Assembly (NCBI GenBank): GCA_945861815.1
Contig: CAMAVV010000069.1
Location: 1-7,852 of the forward strand
From: Thermoflexus hugenholtzii JAD2
GTDB lineage: Bacteria > Chloroflexota > Dehalococcoidia > SHYB01
DNA length: 7,852 bases
Direction: 5' to 3'
In this document: piece after piece, positions 1 through 7,034 of the stretch
Layout: each line of letters begins with the position of its first letter
Numbering within the stretch: the first letter of the stretch is position 1
Notes under the pieces: model-generated
What the model saw: the letters and a program-made list of their open reading frames with translations, nothing else
What the model was told of the DNA's origin: nothing
Databases searched by the model: none
Translations under genes and position numbers: made by a program

Positions 1-168
1 GAGCTGCCCGCCACGCGCCTCTCCGAAACGCCCGCCCAGCTGCGCCGTCACTCCCCGCTCCTTGGCGGTGATAACGACTATGTCTATCGCCAGGTGCTGG
101 GCTACTCCCAAGAAGAGTACGACCTCCTCCTCGTCGAAGGTATCGTCGGCCACTACGAGGCGACCTAA
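1..168 (+). CDS. CaiB/BaiF-type CoA-transferase, C-terminal end (partial)
   Basis: Frame 1 is open from the first base to a TAA at 166-168 and encodes 55 residues, the end of a protein that begins upstream of the window. The tail contains RLSETPAQLRRHSPLLGGDN followed by a segment ending in VLGYSQEEYDLLLVEGIVG. This matches the usual C-terminus of class III (CaiB/BaiF) CoA-transferases, where a 'tP..ir..aP.lGehn..vl.e.LG.s.eei..L...gvi' pattern closes the protein. These cytoplasmic enzymes move CoA between carboxylic acids, for example carnitine, formate/oxalate or succinyl donors. The substrate cannot be told from this piece because the catalytic Asp lies in the missing N-terminal part. The MFS carrier gene starts about 41 bp after the stop, so the two may share a transcript. 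The family call is fairly firm given the short piece; the substrate is unknown. Confidence 0.75.
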   Translation, partial: ELPATRLSETPAQLRRHSPLLGGDNDYVYRQVLGYSQEEYDLLLVEGIVGHYEAT

Positions 169-209
169 GCCGACTCGCCTATGCACCACCAGGACCAGGC
201 CGCATAATT

Positions 210-1532
210 GTGCCTGGCATGTCCCCGCAGAACGTCTCCCCAGCCAAAACGTCCCGACGTCCCTTCTCCAACGTCTTCTACGGCTGGTGGATGCTTTGGG
301 CCTACTTTCTCGCGCTGACCTATTCGGCGGGCGTCTTCGTCTATGGCCTGCCTGCCATCGTTAACCCCGTTCGCGACGAGCTTGGCTGGACCGTCGGCGC
401 CATTTCTCTAGCCTTCTCACTCCAGCGCCTCGAAAACGGCCTGCTGGCGCCCGTCGTTGGACATCTCATCGACCGTTTTGGCCCGCGCAAGCTCATCTTC
501 TTCGGCGCGACGACGATGTGCCTTGGCTTTGTAGTGCTCAGCTTCACCCACTCCCTCGCCGTCTTTTATCTCGGCATCTTCCTCACTGCTGTCGGCAACA
601 CCTTCCAATCGCCGTCAGTGGGCCTGGCAACCGTCGCCAACTGGTTTAAGCGAAGGCGGGCGCTGGCGATGTCGGTGGTTATCGCAGGTGGTGGGTTTGC
701 CGGCGTCCTCGTTCCCCTTGTCTCCTTCATGGTCGATAGCCTCGGCTGGCGGCATGCTCTGCAAGTCATGTCGGCGGGCTTCTGGATCTTCAGCCTGCCC
801 ATCATTCTGCTCATCAGGCATCACCCGGAGCCCTATGGATACCAAGTAGACGGTGGGCCAGAACCGGCAAAGCCAGTCAAGGGAAAGCCTTTGCCAGCCG
901 TGCAGGCCGTCAGCGACCAGCCTGAATTCACGCTGAAAGAGGCCCTGCGCTCGCGGCAATTCTGGCTCTTGGCAGTCGGCGTCGCTTGTGTGCAGTTCAC
1001 CCTTAGTCCTTTGCTGGCCTTCTCCTTCCCAGCGCTTGAGGACAAAGGCATCTCTCGAGGTACCGCCGGGTGGGTCATCACTGCCTATACCCTCACCAGT
1101 GTGCTGGCAAGGTTCCTTACCGGCTACCTCGCTGACAAGGTCGATAAGCGCTACCTCTACGTTGTCACCATCCTCTTTCAGATCGGCGGCATCTTGCTCT
1201 TTGTCATAGCCGATAGCTGGTGGGTGTTGGTCCCCTTCATCGTCCTCTACGGCATCGGCTATGGCGGCGGCCTGCCCCTGCGCCCGGCGATTCAAGCCGA
1301 CTACTTTGGCAGGAAAGCTTTTGGCGCCATCAACGGCATGCTCCTCTTCGTCCTCATGTTTGCCGCCGTCTCCTCTCCTTATATCGTCGGCGCCCTCCAT
1401 GATGTCACCGGCAAGTACACCTTGGGCTTCCTCATCTTGGCTGGCATGACGTCCTTCAGCATTCCGTTGATTCTTTTATCGCGGCCGCAGCGAAAGAGCC
1501 ACGCTGCGCCTGTGCTGACGGCTCGCTCCTAG
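210..1532 (+). CDS. MFS transporter, monocarboxylate/oxalate-carrier-like (12 TM)
   Basis: A 440-residue inner-membrane protein with about 12 hydrophobic segments split by a hydrophilic loop at roughly residues 205-240. The FYGWWMLWAYF start of TM1 (23-33), motif A GHLIDRFGPRK (84-94), ANWFKRRRALAMS (143-155), the conserved second-half entry TLKEALRSRQFWLLA (241-255) and the motif A echo GYLADKVDKR (305-314) are typical of the MCT/OFA-like branch of MFS. That branch exchanges or imports small organic anions. Start choice is uncertain: GTG at 210 has only a weak upstream AGG, while ATG at 219 (residue 4) lies 10 nt after a -10-like CATAAT (203-208). Both leave TM1 intact. It lies between a CoA-transferase gene and an alcohol dehydrogenase gene, which suggests uptake of an organic acid that is then metabolised, but that is inference. 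Family call firm, substrate unknown. Confidence 0.88.
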   Translation: MPGMSPQNVSPAKTSRRPFSNVFYGWWMLWAYFLALTYSAGVFVYGLPAIVNPVRDELGWTVGAISLAFSLQRLENGLLAPVVGHLIDRFGPRKLIFFGATTMCLGFVVLSFTHSLAVFYLGIFLTAVGNTFQSPSVGLATVANWFKRRRALAMSVVIAGGGFAGVLVPLVSFMVDSLGWRHALQVMSAGFWIFSLPIILLIRHHPEPYGYQVDGGPEPAKPVKGKPLPAVQAVSDQPEFTLKEALRSRQFWLLAVGVACVQFTLSPLLAFSFPALEDKGISRGTAGWVITAYTLTSVLARFLTGYLADKVDKRYLYVVTILFQIGGILLFVIADSWWVLVPFIVLYGIGYGGGLPLRPAIQADYFGRKAFGAINGMLLFVLMFAAVSSPYIVGALHDVTGKYTLGFLILAGMTSFSIPLILLSRPQRKSHAAPVLTARS

Positions 1533-1542
1533 GCATATGCGC

Positions 1543-1548
1543 TATACT
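1543..1548 (+). promoter_or_regulatory. -10-like box just before the alcohol dehydrogenase start
   Basis: TATACT lies 8 nt upstream of the ATG at 1557, in the 24-bp gap after the MFS gene. There is no Shine-Dalgarno sequence in that gap. A transcript from this box would begin at or within a few bases of the ATG, giving a leaderless mRNA. No convincing -35 is seen at normal spacing; CTGACG at 1515-1520 is too far away (22 nt). Plausible but weak. Confidence 0.35.
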
Positions 1549-1556
1549 CCCGCATC

Positions 1557-2654
1557 ATGAAAACCACCGCCGCCGTCCTCTACCAGCCGCGCACGCCCCT
1601 TAAAATCGAAGAGGTCGAGCTTGGCCCGGTGAAGGACGAAGACGTGCTGGTGCGCATCGTCGCCTCAGGCGTCTGCCACAGCGACCTCCACGTCTACCAC
1701 GGACAAGAGGGCTGGCCTTTGCCGATGGTTCTGGGCCACGAAGCGGCGGGCGTCGTCGAAGAGGTGGGCGCAACCGTGCGAAGCGTTCGCCCCGGCGACC
1801 ATGTCGTCATCAACCTCGCGCCCTTCTGTGGCCGCTGCGAAGACTGCGCCTCCGGCAAGATATACCTCTGCGAGCGCAAGCGCGGCCCCGCAGGCCACCT
1901 TTACGACGGCGGGACTCGCCTCGCCAAGGGCGGCAGGCGCATCTACCACTACGCCAACTGCGCCGCCTACGCCAACCACGCCATCATCCATGAAAGCAGC
2001 GCTATCCCCATCGCCAAGCACATCCCCTTGGAGAAGGCCTGCCTTGTCGGCTGCGCGCTGGCGGCAGGCATTGGCGCGGCCATGAACACCGCCAAGGTTG
2101 CGCCTGGGCAAAGCGTCGCAGTCTTTGGCTGTGGCGGCGTTGGGCTGAACGTCATTCAAGGCACGAGACTGGCGGGCGCTTCCCCCATCATCGCCATCGA
2201 CCTCCTCGAATCGAAGCTGTACAAGGCGCGGGAGTTCGGCGCGACGGAGACCATCGACGCCTCGCAAGAGGATGCAGTCAAGCGCGTTATGGAGATCACC
2301 CGCAATCGCGGCGTCGACTTTGCCTTCGAGGTCATTGGGCGCGTGGAGACGATTCAGCAGGCCTATCAATCGATCAGAGCAAGCGGGAAGTGTGTTGTCG
2401 TGGGCGTCGTCGCTGATTCGTCCGAACTCTCTATCGTGCCGCGCACTCTGCTGCAAGAGAAGACCATCATGGGCACGCGCTACGGCTCAACCCGCGCCCC
2501 TCGCGACTTTCCCCTCTACCTCGACCTCTATATGCAGGGCCGCCTGAAGATCGATGAACTGATAACGCGGTACGCGAAGTTGGAAGATATCAACGAGGCG
2601 TTTCACGCGTTGGAGCACGGCGAAGCCATCCGCACCGTGCTGCTGATGGAGTAG
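1557..2654 (+). CDS. Zinc-dependent alcohol dehydrogenase (MDR family, NAD-linked)
   Basis: A 365-residue cytoplasmic medium-chain dehydrogenase that interconverts alcohols and aldehydes or ketones. The N-terminal GroES-like domain has the catalytic zinc ligands C40 (in SGVCHSD), H61-E62 (in LGHEAAG) and C166 (in LVGCALAAG). The structural zinc lobe is complete: C91, C94, C97 and C105. The Rossmann fold has GCGGVG at 191-196. The strand after it ends in an acidic residue (IIAID, D215), which favours NAD+ over NADP+. The length and ligand set match class I/III-like bacterial ADHs, but substrate specificity cannot be read. The ATG at 1557 puts the usual 'aavl...plk.eev' N-terminus at residue 5. 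No ribosome site precedes it, so translation may be leaderless or coupled to the MFS gene 24 bp upstream. Glutathione- or mycothiol-linked formaldehyde oxidation is possible but unsupported. Confidence 0.92.
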   Translation: MKTTAAVLYQPRTPLKIEEVELGPVKDEDVLVRIVASGVCHSDLHVYHGQEGWPLPMVLGHEAAGVVEEVGATVRSVRPGDHVVINLAPFCGRCEDCASGKIYLCERKRGPAGHLYDGGTRLAKGGRRIYHYANCAAYANHAIIHESSAIPIAKHIPLEKACLVGCALAAGIGAAMNTAKVAPGQSVAVFGCGGVGLNVIQGTRLAGASPIIAIDLLESKLYKAREFGATETIDASQEDAVKRVMEITRNRGVDFAFEVIGRVETIQQAYQSIRASGKCVVVGVVADSSELSIVPRTLLQEKTIMGTRYGSTRAPRDFPLYLDLYMQGRLKIDELITRYAKLEDINEAFHALEHGEAIRTVLLME

Positions 2655-2672
2655 TACGCTGGCCGCGCCTCT

Positions 2673-2720
2673 CTGTCACCCTGAGTGCTCACGATTCTGA
2701 TCGGGAAGCGAAGGGTCTGC
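2673..2720. repeat. Imperfect inverted-repeat intergenic element
   Basis: This sits in the 113-bp gap between the convergent ADH and amidohydrolase genes. CTGTCACCCTGAG (2673-2685) and GCGAAGGGTCTGC (2708-2720) flank a 22-base centre; ACCCT (2678-2682) pairs with AGGGT (2712-2716). A further small hairpin, CGAA-aac-TTCG, follows at 2720-2730. From memory, CACCCTGAG...GAAGGGTCT pairs recur between genes in many uncultured bacterial genomes, so this is probably one diverged member of a dispersed palindromic family. It could act as a weak bidirectional terminator, but the 5-bp stem, long loop and missing U-tract argue against an efficient intrinsic terminator. Nothing else is seen in this gap. 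Confidence 0.45.
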
Positions 2721-2767
2721 GAAAACTTCGATCCTGCATCTTGCCCTTAGAAAGGCCAGGCTGGCGA

Positions 2768-3910
2768 TTAATTCGGGTTGAGGTTGAACACCCGCACCGC
2801 GTTGTCCACCAACACCTGCTGACGCTCCGCAGGCGTCCAATCCTTCATGCACCGCTGGATGTAGTCCTGCGATTCAGGCCACGTGCACGTCGGGTGGGGA
2901 AAGTCAGACTCCCACATGATGTTGTCCATACCGATGATCTGCCGCTGCTGCGCGCCTATCACCTCGAACCAGAAGTTCACGTAGAACTGGCGGTGGAAGA
3001 TCTCGCTCGGCTTGATGTGCATCCCCTCTAGCCACAGCTTCTGCCGTTCGTACTGGTGGTCGGCCACCTCTAGCAGGTACGGCACCCAGCCCATGCCGCT
3101 CTCCGATGAGACGATTTTCAACTTCGGAAAGCGGGCCGGGATCGGGGAGAGAAGCATCATGCCCATGATGTCTGTATTCGCTGAAATCGTGCGAACCGAA
3201 CTCGTTGCCAAGCGGACCATCGGGCTCAATCCTTCCCAATTTGGGTTTTGCCCATAGCCTTGACTGCCGCCTGAGCCGATATGCAGATTCACCGAAAGTC
3301 CCGTCTCTTCGCACAGCTTCCAAAGCGGATCCCATGATGGGTCGCAGATATGCTTATGCTTCCACTGCTGCGGCATGGCGATGCTGATGCCCTTGATGCC
3401 TAGCTTGTGCGTCCGCTTCACCTCCGTCACCGCCTCGTTTACATCCCACAACGGCACGATGGCGAGAGTGATGAACCTGCCCGGAAAGGGCTTGTCGTAC
3501 TCCTCCAACTGAAAGTCGTTGAAGGCACGGATGCATTCCAGGTTATAGTCCATCGGCCATGCTGGGTCTTGGAAGGTATTCCCCGCGATGCCGGCGATGT
3601 TGCCAAAGAACGTATGCACGTCCACGCCGTCCTGCTCCATCGCCTTGATGCGCTCGGCGGGAACGTAGGCGCACTTCGGCACGTCGTCCCAGCGCGTCGG
3701 TGGCTTGGTGCGGTCAGGCATGGCGCCGTGGACAGAGCCGACGCTGCCCATAGCGCGGGGCGCTCCATAGAGATGCCAGCAGTCGGTGCCGTCAGGTCGG
3801 CGTTGGAGTTGGGGAATCTTGTCACCCCACTTCTTGGCAGACATCCGCGCCGTCCACGTGTGCGGTGCCTCTTGCAGATGGTCATCCGTCGAAATCACTT
3901 TGTATTTCAT
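2768..3910 (-). CDS. Amidohydrolase family protein (PF04909-type, TIM-barrel metal hydrolase)
   Basis: A 380-residue protein from the ATG at 3910. The N-terminus KVISTDDHLQEAP (4-16) is the family's first metal-site motif, with a D-x-H version (D9, H11) instead of H-x-H. Later conserved points are H210 in NLHIGSGG, E270 in SSESGMGWVP and D336 in WESDFPHP, the last matching the aspartate that ends the barrel metal site. Relatives include ACMSD-type decarboxylases and other hydrolases or decarboxylases of (hydroxy)aromatic acids, so a hydrolytic or decarboxylating step on an organic acid is likely; the exact reaction is unknown. The frame stays open up to a GTG at 3985, which would add 25 residues. 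That extension is rejected because it translates the 8-bp repeats and begins almost at the predicted transcription start, while ATG 3910 has GGAGG 8 nt upstream and the family-standard N-terminus. Transcribed alone, divergently from the acyl-CoA dehydrogenase. Confidence 0.9.
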   Translation of the reverse strand: MKYKVISTDDHLQEAPHTWTARMSAKKWGDKIPQLQRRPDGTDCWHLYGAPRAMGSVGSVHGAMPDRTKPPTRWDDVPKCAYVPAERIKAMEQDGVDVHTFFGNIAGIAGNTFQDPAWPMDYNLECIRAFNDFQLEEYDKPFPGRFITLAIVPLWDVNEAVTEVKRTHKLGIKGISIAMPQQWKHKHICDPSWDPLWKLCEETGLSVNLHIGSGGSQGYGQNPNWEGLSPMVRLATSSVRTISANTDIMGMMLLSPIPARFPKLKIVSSESGMGWVPYLLEVADHQYERQKLWLEGMHIKPSEIFHRQFYVNFWFEVIGAQQRQIIGMDNIMWESDFPHPTCTWPESQDYIQRCMKDWTPAERQQVLVDNAVRVFNLNPN

Positions 3911-3918
3911 CGCTCCGG

Positions 3919-3923
3919 CCTCC
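3919..3923 (-). promoter_or_regulatory. Ribosome binding site that fixes the amidohydrolase start
   Basis: On the minus strand GGAGG ends 8 nt before ATG 3910, with a second GGAG 3 nt away from the ATG. It supports the 380-residue form over the longer reading from GTG 3985. Confidence 0.7.
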
Positions 3924-3956
3924 AGCTTCGATGCCTCTCTGAGACTGATCCCCCAG

Positions 3957-3980
3957 GTTCCTACGTTCCTGACTTCCTTC
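3957..3980. repeat. 8-bp tandem repeat block A (3 units)
   Basis: Three consecutive 8-bp units on the + strand: GTTCCTAC, GTTCCTGA, CTTCCTTC. The block lies inside the predicted 5' leader of the amidohydrolase, between its promoter (3994-4022) and ribosome site. The same unit family recurs at 7085-7131, with 14 identical bases (GTTCCTGACTTCCT at 3965-3978 and 7100-7113). Confidence 0.75.
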
Positions 3981-3993
3981 TTCACCTAGCCGA

Positions 3994-4022
3994 ATTGTAT
4001 TGCTGCAACAGAGAGCGGTCAA
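3994..4022 (-). promoter_or_regulatory. Sigma70-like promoter for the amidohydrolase
   Basis: Read on the minus strand: -35 TTGACC (4017-4022), spacer of exactly 17 nt, -10 TACAAT (3994-3999). Both hexamers are one base from consensus. The predicted start of transcription is near 3987, giving a leader of about 75 nt that contains repeat block A. This is the best-looking promoter in the window. Confidence 0.7.
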
Positions 4023-4056
4023 CAGATGTGGACGTAGGTCGTTGCGCGATGCTTTC

Positions 4057-4086
4057 TTGCGCCCAAATCCTGGCCCCTGGTATAGT
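4057..4086 (+). promoter_or_regulatory. Sigma70-like promoter for acyl-CoA dehydrogenase and DHA2 exporter
   Basis: -35-like TTGCGC (4057-4062), an 18-nt spacer, and -10 TATAGT (4081-4086) preceded by TGG, so an extended -10 (TGn). The predicted transcript would start near 4093, about 50 nt before the ATG at 4143. It points away from the amidohydrolase promoter; the two -35 boxes are about 35 bp apart, so a single regulator could control both. No clear operator palindrome is seen between them. Confidence 0.55.
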
Positions 4087-4131
4087 GCCTGCGCCCGCTA
4101 CTCCCCTTCTCAACACTGCGCGCCGCAGCGC

Positions 4132-4137
4132 AAGGAG
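4132..4137 (+). promoter_or_regulatory. Ribosome binding site of acyl-CoA dehydrogenase
   Basis: AAGGAG ends 5 nt before ATG 4143 and is the strongest Shine-Dalgarno match in the window. It fixes the start of the acyl-CoA dehydrogenase gene. Confidence 0.75.
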
Positions 4138-4142
4138 CCGAT

Positions 4143-5315
4143 ATGGATCTGCGATTCACTTCTCAAGAAGATGCCTTCCGCGCGGAAGTGCGAGCCTTTA
4201 TTCAGAAAGAGATGCCTCCGGCGATCGCCAATGCGATGACCATCCAAGAGGGCAGCGACCCGGAGATTTGGGGACAGGTTCGCGCCCTGCGAAAGAAGCT
4301 CGCCGTCAAAGGGTGGATCGGCATGTCCTGGCCCAAGGAGTACGGCGGCATGGGCGCATCCCTCGTTATGCAGGCTGTCTTCAAGGAAGAGATGGCCTAC
4401 TGGCGCTGCCCGGGCATCGATCCCCAGGCCTACCAGCTCGGCCCCGCCATTATCATCCATGGCTCCGAAGAACAGAAGAAGAAATATCTTGGCGCCACCC
4501 TCCGTGCTGAAATCACCTGGTGCCAGGGCTTCTCCGAGCCCAACGCCGGCTCCGACCTCGCCAGCCTCCAAACCCGCGCGGTCAAGGACGGCGATGATTT
4601 CCTTATCACCGGTCAAAAAATATGGACCTCTTACGCCCACGTCGCCGACTCCATTCACCTTCTGGCCCGCAGCGACCCCGAGGCGCCAAAGCATCGCGGT
4701 ATCTCCTACTTCCTCTTTCCAACCAACCTCAAAGGCATCACCATCAAGCCCATCCGCCAGATGGACAACGGCCACGGCTTCAATGAGGTCTACTTCGAAA
4801 ATGTGCGCGTGCCTAAGTCTGCCCTCTTCGGCGAGCTGAACCGTGGCTGGTACGTCGCCACCACCACCCTTGATTTCGAGCGCTCCAACATCGCCGGCTC
4901 CGCAGGCACCCGCCGCAACCTGGACGATCTCATCGCCTTCTGTAAGTCGAACCCCGTCGGCAGGCGCGCCCTCGCCAACCCCATCATGCGCAACCGCGCC
5001 GCCGACCTCGCCATCAAGATCGAAGTCGCGCGCATGATGGCCTATAAAGTCCTCTCCATCCAGAGCGCGGGCAAAGTGCCGAACATGGAGGCCTCCATCG
5101 CAAAGCTCTTCTCCTCCGATATGAGCGCCGAAGTCCAGTCCTTCGCCATCGAACTGCTCGGCATGGTCGGCGCCATCGATACAGGCAGCAAGTACGCCCC
5201 GATGAACGGCCAGGTCTGCCGTGGCTATCTGCGCACCGGCTGCAAGGTCGGCGGCGGCTCCCCGGAGATCCAGCGCAACGTCATCGCCCAGCGCGGCCTT
5301 GGCATGCCACGATAA
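4143..5315 (+). CDS. Acyl-CoA dehydrogenase
   Basis: A 390-residue FAD flavoenzyme, full length for the family, that introduces the alpha-beta double bond in an acyl-CoA and passes electrons to ETF. The N-terminal helical domain covers about 1-125. The signature WCQGFSEPNAGSDLA (126-140) and the following ITGQKIWTSYAHVAD (155-169) form the FAD/substrate beta-domain. The C-terminal helical domain ends in GGSPEIQRNVIAQRGLG (371-387), which replaces the YEGT-type motif that carries the catalytic Glu in many short/medium-chain enzymes. A candidate catalytic base is E246 in LDFERSNIAG, the position used by isovaleryl- and long-chain acyl-CoA dehydrogenases (inference from motif alignment by eye). 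The tail resembles actinobacterial FadE-type steroid or side-chain enzymes, so a bulky or branched substrate is possible. The DHA2 exporter gene follows after 30 bp. Confidence 0.93.
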   Translation: MDLRFTSQEDAFRAEVRAFIQKEMPPAIANAMTIQEGSDPEIWGQVRALRKKLAVKGWIGMSWPKEYGGMGASLVMQAVFKEEMAYWRCPGIDPQAYQLGPAIIIHGSEEQKKKYLGATLRAEITWCQGFSEPNAGSDLASLQTRAVKDGDDFLITGQKIWTSYAHVADSIHLLARSDPEAPKHRGISYFLFPTNLKGITIKPIRQMDNGHGFNEVYFENVRVPKSALFGELNRGWYVATTTLDFERSNIAGSAGTRRNLDDLIAFCKSNPVGRRALANPIMRNRAADLAIKIEVARMMAYKVLSIQSAGKVPNMEASIAKLFSSDMSAEVQSFAIELLGMVGAIDTGSKYAPMNGQVCRGYLRTGCKVGGGSPEIQRNVIAQRGLGMPR

Positions 5316-5345
5316 CTTCCGCCAGAAACACGGCGCCATAGCATA

Positions 5346-7022
5346 GTGAGCAGCGATACCTCGCGGGCCTCTCCCGCACAAGCAGAGTCGCCCTTCGCTG
5401 GAGCGGCGTCAGTCTTTCACGGTCTGCCCCGCAAACAGCTCATTGGCGTCATCGTCGGCGTCATGTGCGGCCTCCTCCTTGCCTCCCTCGATCAGACAAT
5501 CATCTCCACCGCCCTCCCCCGCATCGTCTCCGATCTGGGCGGCATCGATCATCTGCCCTGGGTCGCCACCGCCTACATGCTCACGAGCACCGCAGGTATT
5601 CCTATCTGGGGCAAACTCTCGGACATCTATGGCCGCCGGGGCTTCTTCATTATCGGCATGGTCATCTTTATCGTCGGGTCTGCCCTCTGCGGCGCGGCCC
5701 AGAATATGGCCTGGCTCATCGTATGCCGCGGTATCCAAGGTATCGGCGGCGGCATGATGTTCTCCCTCTCCTTCGCTATCATCAGCGACCTCTTTCCCCC
5801 GGCCCAGCGTGCCAAATGGCAGGGCGTCTTCGGCAGCGTCTTCGCCATCGCCAGCGCCATCGGCCCCTTCGCGGGCGGCCTGCTTACCGATAAGCTGAGC
5901 TGGCACTGGGTCTTTTACGTCAATCTTCCCCTCGGATTCCTGGCCCTGGCCGTCTTTACGCGCACCATGCCCCGCATGCCGCGCCGCACCACACAAACCT
6001 ATATCGACTATTCCGGTGTCGCCTGTCTCCTCTCGAGCATCGTGCCCCTCCTCCTCGCCCTCTCCCTTGGCGGCCGAACCTACGCATGGAGTTCTCCCCA
6101 GATCGTGGTCATGCTCGCCGTCTCCGGGGTGATGGCTATCGCCTTCATCATCAACGAGCTTCGCGCCAAGGACCCGTTGCTGCCCCTCTCCCTCTTCAAA
6201 AGCTCCATCTACACCATCTCCATGATCTCCGTCTTCCTCACAGGCATTGCGATGTTCGGAGCGCTCGTCTTTGTGCCCTTGTTCGTCCAAGGTGTCATTG
6301 GCACCTCCGCCACCCGCTCTGGCGTTGTCCTCACACCGATGTCCGTCAGCATCACCGTTGGCGCGATGCTTAGCGGCCAGATCATAGGCAGAACGGGCCG
6401 CTACCGCGCCCAGGCTGTCGTCGGCCCTATCCTCATGCTCGTCGGCGGCATCTTCATGACCCAAATCGACGAGACTGCAACGAACGGCGTCATTATCCGC
6501 AACATGACCCTCATGGGCTTTGGACTGGGCATGACCTTCCCTGTCTTTCTCATCGCCGTCCAGAACGCCTTCCCACACTCCGTCCTCGGCGTCGTCACCT
6601 CCTCTGTGCAATTCTCCCGCAACATCGGCGGCACCGTTGGCGTCGCGATTCTCGGCGCGATCCTCAACGCCCGCCTCGATCATCTCCTCATCACCAATAC
6701 CCCTGCAGAGGTGACTCAGCGCATCCCCGCTGCCGAGCTTGCTGTCCTCACCAAGGCCGAATCCCTGGTCAACCCCAGTGCCCTTGCCTCTGTTCAGGAT
6801 CGCTTTGACCGCCTCGGCCCGGACGGCCCCGCCCTCTACGATTCCTTCACCGTGGGCTTGAAGGCATCCCTTGCCGAATCTATCGCCTTTGTCTTTATCA
6901 TCTCCACAGTCTTCGTCGCCCTCAGCGCCATAAGCGGCCTCTTCCTCAAAGAGCTGAAGCTTCGCAGCTCCTACAGTGAGCCGGCCGCTGAGACCGCGCC
7001 TCTTCGCCGGCGGCCAAAATAG
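5346..7022 (+). CDS. MFS drug/multidrug exporter, DHA2 family (EmrB/QacA-like, 14 TM)
   Basis: A 558-residue inner-membrane proton antiporter of the 14-helix DHA2 group. Motif D1 is LDQTIISTALPRI (48-60), motif A GKLSDIYGRRG (89-99), motif B RGIQGIGGGMM (128-138), motif C AIGPFAGG (171-178) and the DHA2-typical NLPLG is at 193-197. A long non-membrane stretch at about 450-510 before the last helix matches the large extracytoplasmic loop common in this family. Such pumps expel amphipathic toxic compounds; the substrate is unknown. The chosen start is GTG 5346, because the next ATG (residue 40) would cut into TM1. No ribosome site is evident before the GTG, so translation probably relies on coupling to the acyl-CoA dehydrogenase gene, whose stop is 30 bp upstream. 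No strong terminator is seen after the TAG. Confidence 0.93.
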   Translation: MSSDTSRASPAQAESPFAGAASVFHGLPRKQLIGVIVGVMCGLLLASLDQTIISTALPRIVSDLGGIDHLPWVATAYMLTSTAGIPIWGKLSDIYGRRGFFIIGMVIFIVGSALCGAAQNMAWLIVCRGIQGIGGGMMFSLSFAIISDLFPPAQRAKWQGVFGSVFAIASAIGPFAGGLLTDKLSWHWVFYVNLPLGFLALAVFTRTMPRMPRRTTQTYIDYSGVACLLSSIVPLLLALSLGGRTYAWSSPQIVVMLAVSGVMAIAFIINELRAKDPLLPLSLFKSSIYTISMISVFLTGIAMFGALVFVPLFVQGVIGTSATRSGVVLTPMSVSITVGAMLSGQIIGRTGRYRAQAVVGPILMLVGGIFMTQIDETATNGVIIRNMTLMGFGLGMTFPVFLIAVQNAFPHSVLGVVTSSVQFSRNIGGTVGVAILGAILNARLDHLLITNTPAEVTQRIPAAELAVLTKAESLVNPSALASVQDRFDRLGPDGPALYDSFTVGLKASLAESIAFVFIISTVFVALSAISGLFLKELKLRSSYSEPAAETAPLRRRPK

Positions 7023-7034
7023 CCTCTCTCGACG

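Noticed and set aside
62..364. 100-codon + strand frame overlapping the CoA-transferase end and the MFS start
   Set aside because: Ser/Thr/Arg-rich translation out of frame with both real genes; no ribosome site and no family resemblance.
615..2456. Two ~260-codon frames antisense to the MFS carrier and the alcohol dehydrogenase
   Set aside because: These are shadows of the sense genes, explained by codon bias; neither shows a domain.
2675..2730. Efficient rho-independent terminator after the alcohol dehydrogenase
   Set aside because: The stem is only 5 bp with a long loop and there is no T-run after it on either strand.
3957..3980. CRISPR array fragment
   Set aside because: The units are 8 bp and directly tandem with no spacers, so they are not CRISPR-like.
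3407..4510. 367-codon + strand frame across the amidohydrolase, the divergent region and the acyl-CoA dehydrogenase start
   Set aside because: It overlaps two clear genes, crosses two promoters, and its Arg/His-rich translation resembles nothing known.
4110..5381. 423-codon open frame antisense to the acyl-CoA dehydrogenase gene
   Set aside because: It has the same composition effect and Gly/Asp/Ala/His-rich translation, with no domain; the sense gene is unambiguous.
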